The position numbers and the translations under genes are program-made. Positions 38,875-48,289 of a stretch of DNA of 64,000 nucleotides are shown here, piece by piece. Numbering within the stretch: the stretch's first letter is position 1; every line of letters begins with the position of its first letter. The notes beneath the pieces are model-generated. The model was not told the origin of the DNA. It saw nothing but the letters and a program-made list of their open reading frames with translations, and did not search any database. Origin of the DNA: Aquiflexum balticum DSM 16537 (GTDB lineage: Bacteria; Bacteroidota; Bacteroidia; Cytophagales; Cyclobacteriaceae); the NCBI RefSeq assembly GCF_900176595.1, contig NZ_LT838813.1:4172001-4236000 (forward strand). The letters run 5' to 3'.

Positions 38875-38902
38875 AAGGGGCATCTAGCCCCTTTTTTTTT
38901 AT
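38875..38902 (+). terminator. Terminator after gyrB
   Basis: AGGGGC pairs with GCCCCT around an ATCTA loop, followed by about ten T residues, 13-40 nt after the gyrB stop. Confidence 0.85.
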
Positions 38903-38980
38903 TTAAATAATAAATTGCTAAAATTATGCATGGTTTTGGCCAAATAAATTTCCCTAATTTCCAAGCTGTTTAATCTGAAT

Positions 38981-41107
38981 ATGAAAGTAGCCTCTAAAGA
39001 TAAATTTGATAGTATCATTGAATCAAGTGATTTGGTCAGTAGGGACTTAAGTTGGTTGAAGTTCAACGATAGAGTATTGGATCAATCCAAAAAAGAACAA
39101 AGATCAATTTTCGAAAAATTGAAGTTTTTGGCCATTACAGCCTCTAATCTGGATGAATTTTTCATGATCCGGATAGGATCTCTTTACAATTACCTTGATT
39201 ATGAAAAGGAAAGGGTTGATTATTCAGGACTTAGGGAAGAGCCGTTCAAAATGAGATTGATGCTTGAATGTCAGGAGTTCCATAAAAGACAACAGGAGCA
39301 TTTTTTGAATAATCTCCTTCCGAAAATGTCAGAGTCAGGATTTATTCTCAGCAATGTGAGAAATCTTGAAATGGAAGAACAGGATTATATCAAATCTTAT
39401 TTTATGAAGGCGGTATATCCTATGCTGACGCCAATGGTATTTGATGGGTATAGGACATTTCCGATTCTGATGAACAAACTTCTGGTGTTTGGAGTGGTAA
39501 CATTGGCACCTGGAGACAAAAAAGAAAATAAAAAACTATCCTTTGTACAGATTCCGGCCAATATCCCCAGATTTTTTGAGATTGAAAGGGAGGATGTGGT
39601 CATTTATGTTCCTATTGAAGAAGTAATTAGAGAAAACATAATCACCCTTTTTAGAAATGTCAATATTGAATCGATCAATTTATTCAGGATCACCCGGAAT
39701 GGTGACTTTACTTTGGAGGAAAGTGAGGATATGGATGCCAACTTTCTGGAGGAAGTAAAAAGAAAATTAAATGAACGGAAAACAGGAAGGGTAGTACGTA
39801 TTGAAATAGAGGAAGGCTACAGCAGGTGGATGATCAATCTTCTTAAGGAAAGATGGAATATTCAGGATGACAGCATTTTCAAAGTAGATAGAACCAGCAT
39901 GATGGATTTTTCAGGGTTCTGGCAAGTAATCGGAAACAGGAGATTCAAGGATAAAATCCCGCAAATTCCCACTCCTGTACCACCAATTTCTTACCCGGAA
40001 GATGGGACAGATGACATATTCCAGGTATTGAGAGGAAGAGATATTCTATTACATCATCCATACAATAATATCGACCCTATCCTGGAACTGATAGAAAAGG
40101 CGGTGGAAGATCCGAATGTAATGGCCATTAAAATGACGATTTACAGGTTGGCTAAGGACTCCAGGATTACCAAGGCCTTGTTAAGAGCCGCTGAAAATGG
40201 CAAACACGTTTCGGTATTGTTTGAAGTAAAGGCAAGGTTTGATGAAGAAAATAACATCAGAGAGGCCAAAAAACTTCAAAAGGCAGGCTGCTTTGTTATT
40301 TATGGTATCAGTAATTTGAAGACACACACCAAATTATTACTGATCGTTAAAAAAGATGAAAATAACTACGTGACAAGATATGTGCATTTGGGATCTGGAA
40401 ATTACAATGAAGATACAGCAAGACTTTATACAGATATAGGGTTACTCACCACCAATGAAGTCCTTGCCAATGACGTATCTGAATTCTTCAATGTAATTAC
40501 AGGACATTCGATGCCAATGACTTATCAAAATCTGATAACGGCACCAAGGGATATGCGTAATCAGTTAATTGAATTTATAGAACAGGAAGCTGAAAATGCC
40601 CGAAATGGACTTCCGTCAGGAATTTTCATCAAGGTAAATTCACTGGAGGATTCCGAAATCATTTATGCCTTATACAGGGCTTCACAATCAGGAGTAATGA
40701 TTAAATTAATAATCAGGGGAATTTGCTGCCTGAGACCAGGTAGGGCAGGGCTCAGTGAAAATATACAAGTACTTTCTTTGGTGGGTGATTTTCTCGAACA
40801 TTCAAGAATCTATCATTTTCACAACAATGGTAAAACAAGAACCTACGCCGGCAGCGCAGATATGATGGTAAGAAGTTTTGATAAAAGATTGGAATCGCTT
40901 TTCAGAATAGAAGATTCTTTTCTTGAAAAACAACTTATGAACATTCTTTCCTATAATCTTCGCGACAATACCAATTCATATATCATGATGGAGGATGGTA
41001 CCTATGTGCCAAAAATCCCACAGGTTGATGAAGCGGAATTCAACGTGCATAAAGAATTTTTCTCTGTGAGGATTGAAGATGTGTTATCAGTTAAATTGGT
41101 TCATTGA
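38981..41107 (+). CDS. ppk1: Polyphosphate kinase 1
   Basis: This 708-residue enzyme polymerises the gamma phosphate of ATP into polyphosphate. It has the four-domain layout. The N-terminal part carries LSWLKFNDRVLDQ and LAITASNLDEFFMIR. The two phospholipase-D-like catalytic domains contain the phospho-accepting His449 (SNLKTHTKLLLI, matching E. coli His435), YVHLGSGNYNEDTA and a second conserved His in EHSRIYHF. CCLRPG is also present. Length is standard. It is transcribed alone after gyrB. No exopolyphosphatase (ppx) neighbour is present here, unlike in many genomes. Confidence 0.96.
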   Translation: MKVASKDKFDSIIESSDLVSRDLSWLKFNDRVLDQSKKEQRSIFEKLKFLAITASNLDEFFMIRIGSLYNYLDYEKERVDYSGLREEPFKMRLMLECQEFHKRQQEHFLNNLLPKMSESGFILSNVRNLEMEEQDYIKSYFMKAVYPMLTPMVFDGYRTFPILMNKLLVFGVVTLAPGDKKENKKLSFVQIPANIPRFFEIEREDVVIYVPIEEVIRENIITLFRNVNIESINLFRITRNGDFTLEESEDMDANFLEEVKRKLNERKTGRVVRIEIEEGYSRWMINLLKERWNIQDDSIFKVDRTSMMDFSGFWQVIGNRRFKDKIPQIPTPVPPISYPEDGTDDIFQVLRGRDILLHHPYNNIDPILELIEKAVEDPNVMAIKMTIYRLAKDSRITKALLRAAENGKHVSVLFEVKARFDEENNIREAKKLQKAGCFVIYGISNLKTHTKLLLIVKKDENNYVTRYVHLGSGNYNEDTARLYTDIGLLTTNEVLANDVSEFFNVITGHSMPMTYQNLITAPRDMRNQLIEFIEQEAENARNGLPSGIFIKVNSLEDSEIIYALYRASQSGVMIKLIIRGICCLRPGRAGLSENIQVLSLVGDFLEHSRIYHFHNNGKTRTYAGSADMMVRSFDKRLESLFRIEDSFLEKQLMNILSYNLRDNTNSYIMMEDGTYVPKIPQVDEAEFNVHKEFFSVRIEDVLSVKLVH

Positions 41108-41293
41108 ATTCCTGGAATCAAAAATTCAAATGTCATGCAAACTATTTCCTTTGGAGTAAGATCAAATTTGAAAATTATCATTTAGGTAATTTTCTGTGCC
41201 GATAGTCGTGAGGATTTTCTCTTTTAGATCCAAATAAGAACTTCTGCTCCACTGGAATTTGTGCGTTCATATCAAATTTCCAAAACGGTCGGA

Positions 41294-41503
41294 TTATTTC
41301 TTCCTTGTTCCAACCAATACCAGAACTCCGGCTATAATGGCAATTCCACCGGCATAATTTGGCCAACTCAGTTTATTTTCGTTGGTTTTGTTCACCTGAA
41401 TAGGTCCTGCGTCAATGACGGTTTCCTCAGTATTAAAACTGATGCTTGGAATAATAAACATTCCTATTCCAATGACAATTAATAAAATTCCTAAAGTTTT
41501 CAT
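41294..41503 (-). CDS. Small two-helix membrane protein (DUF3185-like)
   Basis: This 69-residue protein has two membrane helices (TLGILLIVIGIGMFII and AGGIAIIAGVLVLVG) joined by a polar loop (NTEETVIDAGPIQVNKTNENKLSWPNY). The pattern resembles small DUF3185-like proteins seen next to unrelated genes in Bacteroidota. The function is unknown. It stands alone, 186 bp from ppk1's end. I accept it because the hydropathy layout and codon use look like a real small membrane protein, whereas opposite-strand frames here do not. Confidence 0.7.
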   Translation of the reverse strand: MKTLGILLIVIGIGMFIIPSISFNTEETVIDAGPIQVNKTNENKLSWPNYAGGIAIIAGVLVLVGTRKK

Positions 41504-41719
41504 AATATGGATTTTGATAATCCAGTTGCAATAACTTTACCAAAGTCGAACCAAATATGAGTTTTCTTTATTTGTTTTTGCCAATTATATGGGGTTAAAT
41601 ACCTTAATCTCTTATTTCTTTTCAATCTCTATGCTGTAAAGTTGGGTGCTTTGATTTTTTTTTCGAAAGATTAGCCTAAATAATGAAGTTTTTAGGAGAT
41701 TAAAACTCAAGTTAGATTA

Positions 41720-42001
41720 CTACATTTTAGCGTAATAATGCTTTCTAAGCTTTCTTTTTACTCTATAAAAATTATAAAAACCCAAAATCAGCATTCCCAA
41801 ACTTAAGGCGAAACCCAAATAACCCAATTTACTTACATGGGATAAAGCATTTACTTCCATCAATGCTGTGCCGCTGACCAAAAAATACAAGGAGGTTCTA
41901 ATATAGGACAAAAGGGTTCTGTCATTGGCAAGGTATGTTCTCTGCCTTGCCAAATAATCCCTTACAATCAATTCATTTTCAGTAAAATTTTCTTCTGCCA
42001 T
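41720..42001 (-). CDS. DUF202 family inner-membrane protein
   Basis: This 93-residue protein has the DUF202 signature RDYLARQRTYLANDRTLLSYIRT ahead of two membrane helices (SLYFLVSGTALMEV and LGYLGFALSLGMLILGFYNF) and a basic tail (RVKRKLRKHYY). The family (YidH-like) is widespread and its function is not known. It is transcribed alone, divergent from the dCMP deaminase gene with 185 bp between. Confidence 0.9.
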   Translation of the reverse strand: MAEENFTENELIVRDYLARQRTYLANDRTLLSYIRTSLYFLVSGTALMEVNALSHVSKLGYLGFALSLGMLILGFYNFYRVKRKLRKHYYAKM

Positions 42002-42186
42002 TTTTCTTTTATTTTGGTGTAAAATTAATCCTGTTCACAGGTTCCAATGTGTGATTTTAAATACAAATTGACGAATTTTTATCAATCTGATGTAATAAAT
42101 TTTTGACTTTGATTACTTTTGGGTCTTAATGGTATTGGTTTTTTTATGCAAGAGGCAAATCCTAAAACCAATTCTTATTTTGAAGT

Positions 42187-42669
42187 ATGAGTAGACCTAA
42201 TTTTGATGATATTTTTATGGAATTGGCCGTTAATCTGGCCAAAAGATCCCATTGTATCAAGAAGCATGTTGGTGCGGTATTGACCAAAGAAACTCGGATC
42301 ATTTCCATTGGTTATAATGGACCACCTTCAGGTACGCATAACTGTGATGAGGAATTTCCGGAACATGGCTGTGCAAGAGATAGCAAAGGAAGCTGTTCAT
42401 TAGCCCTTCATGCTGAACAAAATGCCATTTTATATGCCGTGAAAAACAATACCTCCGTTGAAGGTTCTACATTGTATGTTACTTTGGCCCCTTGCTTGGC
42501 TTGCGCCAGGATTATTTTTTCTATGGGTATAGTAAAATTGGTTTATTTGTTTTCCTATGCAGAATATAAAGGCTTGCCCTCTGATGAGGGAATAGATTTT
42601 TTGACCAAATTTGGTGTTGAAGTTTTGAAATACAATAAAGAAATTGCTTTTGAAGATCCTTTGATTTAG
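42187..42669 (+). CDS. dCMP/cytidine deaminase family protein
   Basis: This 160-residue zinc deaminase has the zinc and proton-shuttle site HAEQNA together with PCLACARII; the two Cys and the His bind zinc and the Glu is catalytic. The length and the GYNGPPSGTHNCDEEFPEHGC stretch, with an extra Cys/His set, are those of dCMP deaminases (ComEB-like), which convert dCMP to dUMP for dTTP synthesis. Its stop overlaps the stop of the convergent murB gene by 4 nt. Confidence 0.9.
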   Translation: MSRPNFDDIFMELAVNLAKRSHCIKKHVGAVLTKETRIISIGYNGPPSGTHNCDEEFPEHGCARDSKGSCSLALHAEQNAILYAVKNNTSVEGSTLYVTLAPCLACARIIFSMGIVKLVYLFSYAEYKGLPSDEGIDFLTKFGVEVLKYNKEIAFEDPLI

Positions 42670-43679
42670 AGAAAATTCACTTCAGGTTGAAGTTGTACGT
42701 TGAATTTTTGGAGCACGGATTGTTGGATTTCTTCACTTAATTGTTGGATATCTTTACCATCACCGCCTCCATAGTTGACCAAAACCAAGGGATGCTGCTT
42801 GTGTACGCCGATATTACCAAGCTTTTTTCCTTTCCAGCCGGTTTGTTCAATCAGCCAGGCAGCAGGTATTTTTACTCCTCCCTCATTGGGGTAGCCCGGA
42901 ATATTAGGATAAGTACTTCTTAAGTTTTCAAAAAGTGAATCAGAAACTGTGGGGTTTTTGAAAAAGCTCCCCGCATTTCCAATGATTTTGGGGTCAGGCA
43001 ACTTGCTCTGACGTATTTTAATCACTGCGTTACTGATGGCGGAAATACTCAGTTCTTTGACTTTCATTTCAGCCAATGTCTCTTTTATGGCCCCATATTC
43101 AGTATGAAAAACAGGGATTTTGTTTAACTTAAAGATTACCCTTGTGATGATGTATTTGTTTTTTAAGTCATTTTTGAAAATGCTTTCCCGATATCCGAAC
43201 CTGCATGCTTTCCAATCGAATTCTTCCTCTTCTAGAGTTTCTCGGTTGATAGCTTTTAGGCCTTGAAATACATCCTTTATTTCAATCCCATATGCCCCTA
43301 TGTTCTGCATAGGTGATGCACCAACTGTACCTGGTATAAGAGATAAATTTTCTACACCAGACCAATTATTGTGTAAGCAGTGAAGAACGAATTCATGCCA
43401 GTTTTCTCCTGCTCCGACCTCTACAATGATATTTTCTTTACTTTGCTCCAGGATTTTGATACCCTTAATGTCAATTTTGAGAACAAATGAATCAAGATCC
43501 CTGGTTAAAAGAATATTGCTGCCACCTCCTAGAATTATAACCGGAAGTCCTAATTCTTTGGCTTTAATCAAGGCTTTTTTGATTTCATTTTCGGAGCTGG
43601 CGTTGATAAAATACCTTGCTTTTTTATCTATTCCGAAAGTATTATATGGTTTAAGAGAAATGTTTTCTTGTATATTCAT
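42666..43679 (-). CDS. murB: UDP-N-acetylenolpyruvoylglucosamine reductase
   Basis: This 337-residue FAD enzyme reduces the enolpyruvyl group to give UDP-MurNAc in peptidoglycan synthesis. FAD-binding motifs are PVIILGGGSNILL and NLSLIPGTVGASPMQNIGAYGIEIKDV. The proton-donor Ser lies in GNAGSFFKNP and the C-terminal Glu in QPEVNFL. I chose ATG 43679 (MNIQENISLKPYNTFGID): the frame stays open to 43892, but that extension overlaps the divergent hydrolase gene and has no MurB similarity. The type is the E. coli-like long MurB. Confidence 0.95.
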   Translation of the reverse strand: MNIQENISLKPYNTFGIDKKARYFINASSENEIKKALIKAKELGLPVIILGGGSNILLTRDLDSFVLKIDIKGIKILEQSKENIIVEVGAGENWHEFVLHCLHNNWSGVENLSLIPGTVGASPMQNIGAYGIEIKDVFQGLKAINRETLEEEEFDWKACRFGYRESIFKNDLKNKYIITRVIFKLNKIPVFHTEYGAIKETLAEMKVKELSISAISNAVIKIRQSKLPDPKIIGNAGSFFKNPTVSDSLFENLRSTYPNIPGYPNEGGVKIPAAWLIEQTGWKGKKLGNIGVHKQHPLVLVNYGGGDGKDIQQLSEEIQQSVLQKFNVQLQPEVNFL

Positions 43680-43767
43680 AGCCTGAAAATGTACTTGCGA
43701 ATAAAGCAAGAATTTGATCAAATAGAAAGATAATTGCTCCAATACCAAAATCAAATTTTGAATAATT

Positions 43768-44706
43768 ATGAAAGAAATGGTCATCAATGGAATACGCATT
43801 CGGCCCGGACAAACATTGAATATTGATATTGCCATTGCCAGACTTCCGACCCATACCTTGATTGATCTGCCGGTTTTTATCAAAAGGGCCAAGGAAGATG
43901 GTCCTGTAGTATTGATATCAGGTGGAATTCATGGTGATGAAATCAATGGTATTGTAGCTATTAGAAAAATGCTTGAGGAAGAGTTGATCACTCCCAATAA
44001 AGGTACAGTTATTTTTATACCCCTTGTGAATGTGTATGGTTTTTTGAGCAGTTCCAGAACTTTTCCGGATGGGAGGGACCTGAACAGAAGTTTTCCTGGA
44101 AGTAAAAAAGGTTCCCTTGCCTCACAGATTGCGTTTATTTTGTCAAATGAAATCATTCCCATTATTGATTATGGAATTGATTTCCATACCGGTGGAAGAA
44201 TGCTCTCTAATTACCCGCAAGTGAGAGTAGATTATAAGGACAAAAAAGGATTGGAACTTGCAAATGCTTTTGGTACCCATTTTATCCTGAACTCACCCCA
44301 TATTGACAAGTCTTTCAGAAAAGAGGCCTATAAAAGAAGGAAACATATTTTAGTATATGAAGGCGGAGAATCCATGAGATTGGATGATTATGCTGTGGAA
44401 GAAGCCATACTTGGGACCAAAAGGGTACTTATTCATCTAGGGATGATAGAAGGTGAGATTCCGCCCAAAGATACTATTCAAATCAAAGAGAGTTCTTGGG
44501 TTCGAGCCAAGGTATCGGGTATTTTCTCCTCCAATGTCAAACTTGGAGATGAAGTCAAAAAAGGGCAGATTATAGCAAAAATCACTGACCCTTACGGTCA
44601 GGTTAAGGTTCCGGTAAAGGCTACCAACAATGGTCATGTGGTTGGATTGAACAACAATCCTGTTGTCAATGCCGGTGATGCCATTGTCCACGTAGGCCGG
44701 ATTTGA
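43768..44706 (+). CDS. Succinylglutamate desuccinylase/aspartoacylase family zinc hydrolase
   Basis: This 312-residue M14-like deacylase has zinc ligands in SGGIHGDEING (His and Glu) and IDYGIDFHTGG (His), with RDLNRSFPG as the substrate Arg motif. A C-terminal biotinyl-lipoyl-like beta domain follows (VKLGDEVKKGQIIAKITDPYG). This architecture is typical of the predicted AstE/AspA-family deacylases that often occur with RimK-type ligases, but no rimK gene is nearby. It removes an acyl group from an amino acid or related small amide; the substrate is unknown. It is divergent from murB with 88 bp between. Confidence 0.9.
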   Translation: MKEMVINGIRIRPGQTLNIDIAIARLPTHTLIDLPVFIKRAKEDGPVVLISGGIHGDEINGIVAIRKMLEEELITPNKGTVIFIPLVNVYGFLSSSRTFPDGRDLNRSFPGSKKGSLASQIAFILSNEIIPIIDYGIDFHTGGRMLSNYPQVRVDYKDKKGLELANAFGTHFILNSPHIDKSFRKEAYKRRKHILVYEGGESMRLDDYAVEEAILGTKRVLIHLGMIEGEIPPKDTIQIKESSWVRAKVSGIFSSNVKLGDEVKKGQIIAKITDPYGQVKVPVKATNNGHVVGLNNNPVVNAGDAIVHVGRI

Positions 44707-44897
44707 TTTTTACTTTTCAATGATCGGTTCTAAATCCCGATTGAATAAAACCTAAAAGAACTGATATTATATATTTCTTTTGGATATATTTAATTAGAAA
44801 AGTGATATTTAATTTGTTATAATTATTTTATAATCAATTAGATATATATGTTTTATTGAACTTAATTCTAGGGCATAGTTTTATTTGAACCTAAATG

Positions 44898-44928
44898 GAA
44901 AGAGCCCGGTAGACTACCGGGCTCTTTC
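44898..44928. terminator. Bidirectional terminator between convergent genes
   Basis: GAAAGAGCCCGGTA (44898-44911) pairs perfectly over 14 bp with TACCGGGCTCTTTC (44915-44928), with a three-base GAC loop. It lies between the hydrolase gene (plus) and the phosphomutase gene (minus); the rest of the 308-bp gap is AT-rich with no gene seen. Confidence 0.8.
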
Positions 44929-45014
44929 TCTATATTTAATCATACTTAGACCTTCTAACTGATGGAACAAGTCAATTATTTAACAAGGTTTTTCTCACTT
45001 TGTCAATTGCATGA

Positions 45015-46748
45015 CTAGGCAAAATACTTCTTCAGACCTTCAAGCTTCTTATCCAAGGAAGCGGCTACTGAATCATAGGCTTCACGGTTTGGCAAGGCCT
45101 CATTTACAGAAAAATAATACTTAATTTTTGGTTCTGTTCCTGAGGGACGGGCAGAAATCTTACTGCCATCTTCTAAGTAAAATTGAATGACATTTGATTT
45201 ATCCATTTTTAAATCGGTTTCGGTGTCATTGACCAAATCAAATATTTTGCTTTCCTTGACGTCAACAATTTTGATAACCTTTATACCATTCATTTCTTTA
45301 GGTTTATTGGTTCTGAATCCTGTCATCAGATTCTGAATCTGTTCTGCACCGTCTTTCCCTTTTTTGGTAACTGAAATGAGACTTTCTTTATAAAAACCGA
45401 ATTGCATATAAATCTCAGCCAATACGTCCTGAACTGTTTTTCCCTTGGTTTTATAATACGCTACCAGTTCAGCCACCATAGAACAGGCTGAAACACCATC
45501 TTTATCCCTTACGAAATCACCGACCAAATAACCGTAACTTTCCTCTCCACCTCCGATAAATTTCTTTTCCCCTTCCAGATTTCTTATCACCTCTGCTATA
45601 TTTTTAAAACCGGTCAATACGGAATAGCAGGTAACACCGAAACCCTTACAAATCTCATCTATCAGTTCTGTGGTAACTATTGTGTTTACCATGAACTGTT
45701 CTCCGGTCAATCCGCCATATTCCCGCCATTTACTGAGCAAATAGTAGGTTAAAAGAGTGCCTGTTTGGTTACCATTGAGCAATTCAAAACCACCTTTACC
45801 ATCCGGAACGCAGGCTGCATAACGGTCTCCATCAGGGTCACAGGCTAATACCAATTCAGCACCCACCTTTTTACCCAACTCAATGGACATGGTCAGTGCT
45901 TCCGCTTCTTCAGGATTGGGATAAATTACAGTCGGAAAATTTCCATCAGGTTCAGCTTGTTCTTTGACAACATGGATATTTTCAAATCCGAAAACCTTTA
46001 AAGCTGCAGGGACCATTTTTCCCGATGCACCATGAATAGGCGAAAAAACAATCGGCATATCTCTCTGAAGCATGATTTCATTGGGAGAAAGACTGAGTTT
46101 TTTTACCAGGTTCAAATAAATCAGGTCAAAATCTTCTTCAATATATTCTATCAAGGATGCGTTTTTATCCCAATTTACATCATCCACAGAAACTATTTTC
46201 TGTACTTCCTTGATGATATTGGTATCATGTGGTGCAACGACCTGACCGCCATCATCCCAATAGGCCTTGTACCCATTATATTCTTTTGGATTATGGGAAG
46301 CGGTAACCATCACACCACTCTTGCAACCAAAATGTCTGATGGCAAAAGAAAGCATAGGAGTTGGTCGCAGTTCCCTGAAATATTTGACTTTTATACCATT
46401 TGCTGAAAAAACATTTGCGGTGGTATCTGCAAACAAAGTATTGTTTATTCTGCAGTCATGGGTTAAAGCCACACTGATTTCCTCATTGGGAAAGCATTTC
46501 AAGAGGTAATTTGCCAATCCTTGGGTGGCCATGCCAATGGTATAAACATTGACCCGGTTTGAACCTACGCCCATTAGTCCTCTAAGGCCTCCTGTTCCGA
46601 ATTCCAGTTCCCTGTAAAAGGAATCTATCAGCTCAGTTTTATCAGGAGAATCAAGAAGCGACCTTATCTCTGCTTTGCTTTTTTCATCAATATTACTCTT
46701 TAGCCAGTTTTCAGCTTTGGCTACAATCATTGGATCTATTGTTGTCAT
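45015..46748 (-). CDS. Phospho-sugar mutase (phosphoglucomutase/phosphomannomutase type)
   Basis: This 577-residue alpha-D-phosphohexomutase interconverts 1- and 6-phospho sugars. The catalytic phosphoserine loop is VMVTASHNPKEYNGYK. The metal loop is LVLACDPDGDRYAA. The sugar-binding loop is FIGGGEESYGYLVGDFVRDKDG. The phosphate-binding loop is SARPSGTEPKIKYYF. Length fits the Bacteroidota long phosphomutase group that works as phosphoglucomutase, with or without phosphomannomutase activity. It is transcribed alone, with the terminator at 44898-44928 downstream. Confidence 0.92.
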   Translation of the reverse strand: MTTIDPMIVAKAENWLKSNIDEKSKAEIRSLLDSPDKTELIDSFYRELEFGTGGLRGLMGVGSNRVNVYTIGMATQGLANYLLKCFPNEEISVALTHDCRINNTLFADTTANVFSANGIKVKYFRELRPTPMLSFAIRHFGCKSGVMVTASHNPKEYNGYKAYWDDGGQVVAPHDTNIIKEVQKIVSVDDVNWDKNASLIEYIEEDFDLIYLNLVKKLSLSPNEIMLQRDMPIVFSPIHGASGKMVPAALKVFGFENIHVVKEQAEPDGNFPTVIYPNPEEAEALTMSIELGKKVGAELVLACDPDGDRYAACVPDGKGGFELLNGNQTGTLLTYYLLSKWREYGGLTGEQFMVNTIVTTELIDEICKGFGVTCYSVLTGFKNIAEVIRNLEGEKKFIGGGEESYGYLVGDFVRDKDGVSACSMVAELVAYYKTKGKTVQDVLAEIYMQFGFYKESLISVTKKGKDGAEQIQNLMTGFRTNKPKEMNGIKVIKIVDVKESKIFDLVNDTETDLKMDKSNVIQFYLEDGSKISARPSGTEPKIKYYFSVNEALPNREAYDSVAASLDKKLEGLKKYFA

Positions 46749-46823
46749 TTTGTAAAAAGTTTGAATAAGATTCTAAGATAGAGAATTCATTAAAAATAGC
46801 CATGCAAAGAAGAAATTAAAGAT

Positions 46824-46879
46824 TAAAAAAAGCCAGGGTATAATTTATTTCTGGTTATAAAATAAATTATACCCTGGCT
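46824..46879 (-). terminator. Long perfect hairpin terminator after hppD
   Basis: A 20-bp perfect stem (46831-46850 with 46860-46879; arms begin AGCCAGGGTA) has a nine-base loop. On the minus strand a run of T residues follows (TTTTTTTAATC), 120-170 nt downstream of the hppD stop. Confidence 0.85.
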
Positions 46880-46999
46880 AATTCATTGATCCCATATTTT
46901 TAGATAGGAATTTTTCTTGGGTTTTTCTTAAATGGAAGATCAGCCATAGTTCAGAAATTAACCAAATGAAAAGCATGCCGGTATAATTCAGGGCAAAGC

Positions 47000-48094
47000 T
47001 TACAGATTTCCCCTTAATTCCTGTTCCCTTTCTATGGCTTCAAAAAGGGCTTTGAAATTTCCTTTGCCAAATGACTTGGCGCCTTTTCGTTGAATGATCT
47101 CATAGAAAAGGGTAGGCCTGTCCTGAACAGGTTTGGTGAAAATCTGAAGGAGATACCCTTCCTCATCCCTGTCTACGAGAATATTGAGATCCTTCAGTGG
47201 TTTAAGGTCTTCGTCAATTTGGCCAACCCTATCCAATAAATCATCATAATAGGTTTTTGGAACGTCAAGAAATTCCACGCCTCTTTTTCTCAACTCTGTT
47301 ACAGTATGAATAATGTTATCGGTAGCGATGGCCATATGCTGAACTCCTGCTCCATTATAAAAATCTATGTATTCCTCAATCTGTGATTTTTTCTTGCCTT
47401 CAGCAGGTTCATTGATTGGGAATTTGATGTAACCATTTCCATTGGAAACGACTTTCGACATCAAGGCAGTATATTCAGTTGAAATATCCTTATCATCAAA
47501 AGTGATCAGAAGTTTGAAACCCATCACATTTTCATAAAAATCAACCCACTTGTTCATTTCCCCCCAACCAACATTACCCACGCAATGGTCAATGTATTTC
47601 AGACCGATAGGAACTGCCTTATATTCACTTTTTCTTGGTAGGTACCCTGGAAGGAAGACTCCCTTGTAATTTTTTCTCTCGACGAAAGTGTGGATAGTTT
47701 CTCCATAGGTACGGATTGATGAAGTAACCACTTCTCCGAATTCATCCTTTAGGGTTTTTGGTTCTTGATAGGATAAAGCCCCTCTTGAAGTGGTTTCCCG
47801 CCAGGATTTTTCGGCATCATCTACCCAAAGGGCAAGGACTTTGACTCCATCGCCATGTTTTTTGATATGATCTGCTATGGGATGATTTTCCAGTAAAGGA
47901 GTGGTCAGCACCAATCTGATTTTATCCTGTTTCAACACATAGGATGCGCTGTCTTTTATACCTGTCTCCGGCCCTGCATAAGCGATGAGTTCGTAACCAA
48001 AAGCATATTGATAGAAGAGAGCGGATTGTTTGGCATTGCCAACATATAATTCAACATAATCCGTCCCATTGATGGGAAGAAAATCCTGTTCCAT
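47000..48094 (-). CDS. hppD: 4-hydroxyphenylpyruvate dioxygenase
   Basis: This 364-residue non-haem iron enzyme converts 4-hydroxyphenylpyruvate to homogentisate in tyrosine breakdown. It has two vicinal-oxygen-chelate halves. Iron ligands are His170 (YIDHCVGNVGWGEM), His253 (VQHMAIATDN) and Glu332 (LFYEIIQRKG). The C-terminal motif PTLFYEIIQRKGAKSFGKGNF is diagnostic for HPPD rather than hydroxymandelate synthase. Homogentisate dioxygenase (hmgA) is not adjacent here, so the rest of the pathway must lie elsewhere. Transcribed alone with its own strong terminator. Confidence 0.95.
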   Translation of the reverse strand: MEQDFLPINGTDYVELYVGNAKQSALFYQYAFGYELIAYAGPETGIKDSASYVLKQDKIRLVLTTPLLENHPIADHIKKHGDGVKVLALWVDDAEKSWRETTSRGALSYQEPKTLKDEFGEVVTSSIRTYGETIHTFVERKNYKGVFLPGYLPRKSEYKAVPIGLKYIDHCVGNVGWGEMNKWVDFYENVMGFKLLITFDDKDISTEYTALMSKVVSNGNGYIKFPINEPAEGKKKSQIEEYIDFYNGAGVQHMAIATDNIIHTVTELRKRGVEFLDVPKTYYDDLLDRVGQIDEDLKPLKDLNILVDRDEEGYLLQIFTKPVQDRPTLFYEIIQRKGAKSFGKGNFKALFEAIEREQELRGNL

Positions 48095-48289
48095 GATAAA
48101 GTTATTTTTGGGTTTTAATATTTCTGTTCCAAATATAGGAATATTTAAACTTGCAGGCTGCTTGAGGGCTTTAAAAGAAAGTCCAAGAATTAACTCAATA
48201 AAGAATCGTTCATTACAATTTCTAAAACATTAAACCCAAGATTCCTAAACCTTCAACCATTGAATTTTTATAACATTTCATTCCTTCTT

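Noticed and set aside
43680-43892. N-terminal extension of MurB
   Set aside because: It overlaps the divergent hydrolase gene and its residues do not resemble MurB; the ATG at 43679 gives a normal length.
47000-48094. Hydroxymandelate synthase instead of HPPD
   Set aside because: The C-terminal FYEIIQRKGAKSFGKGNF stretch and overall length match HPPD, and no antibiotic cluster is present.
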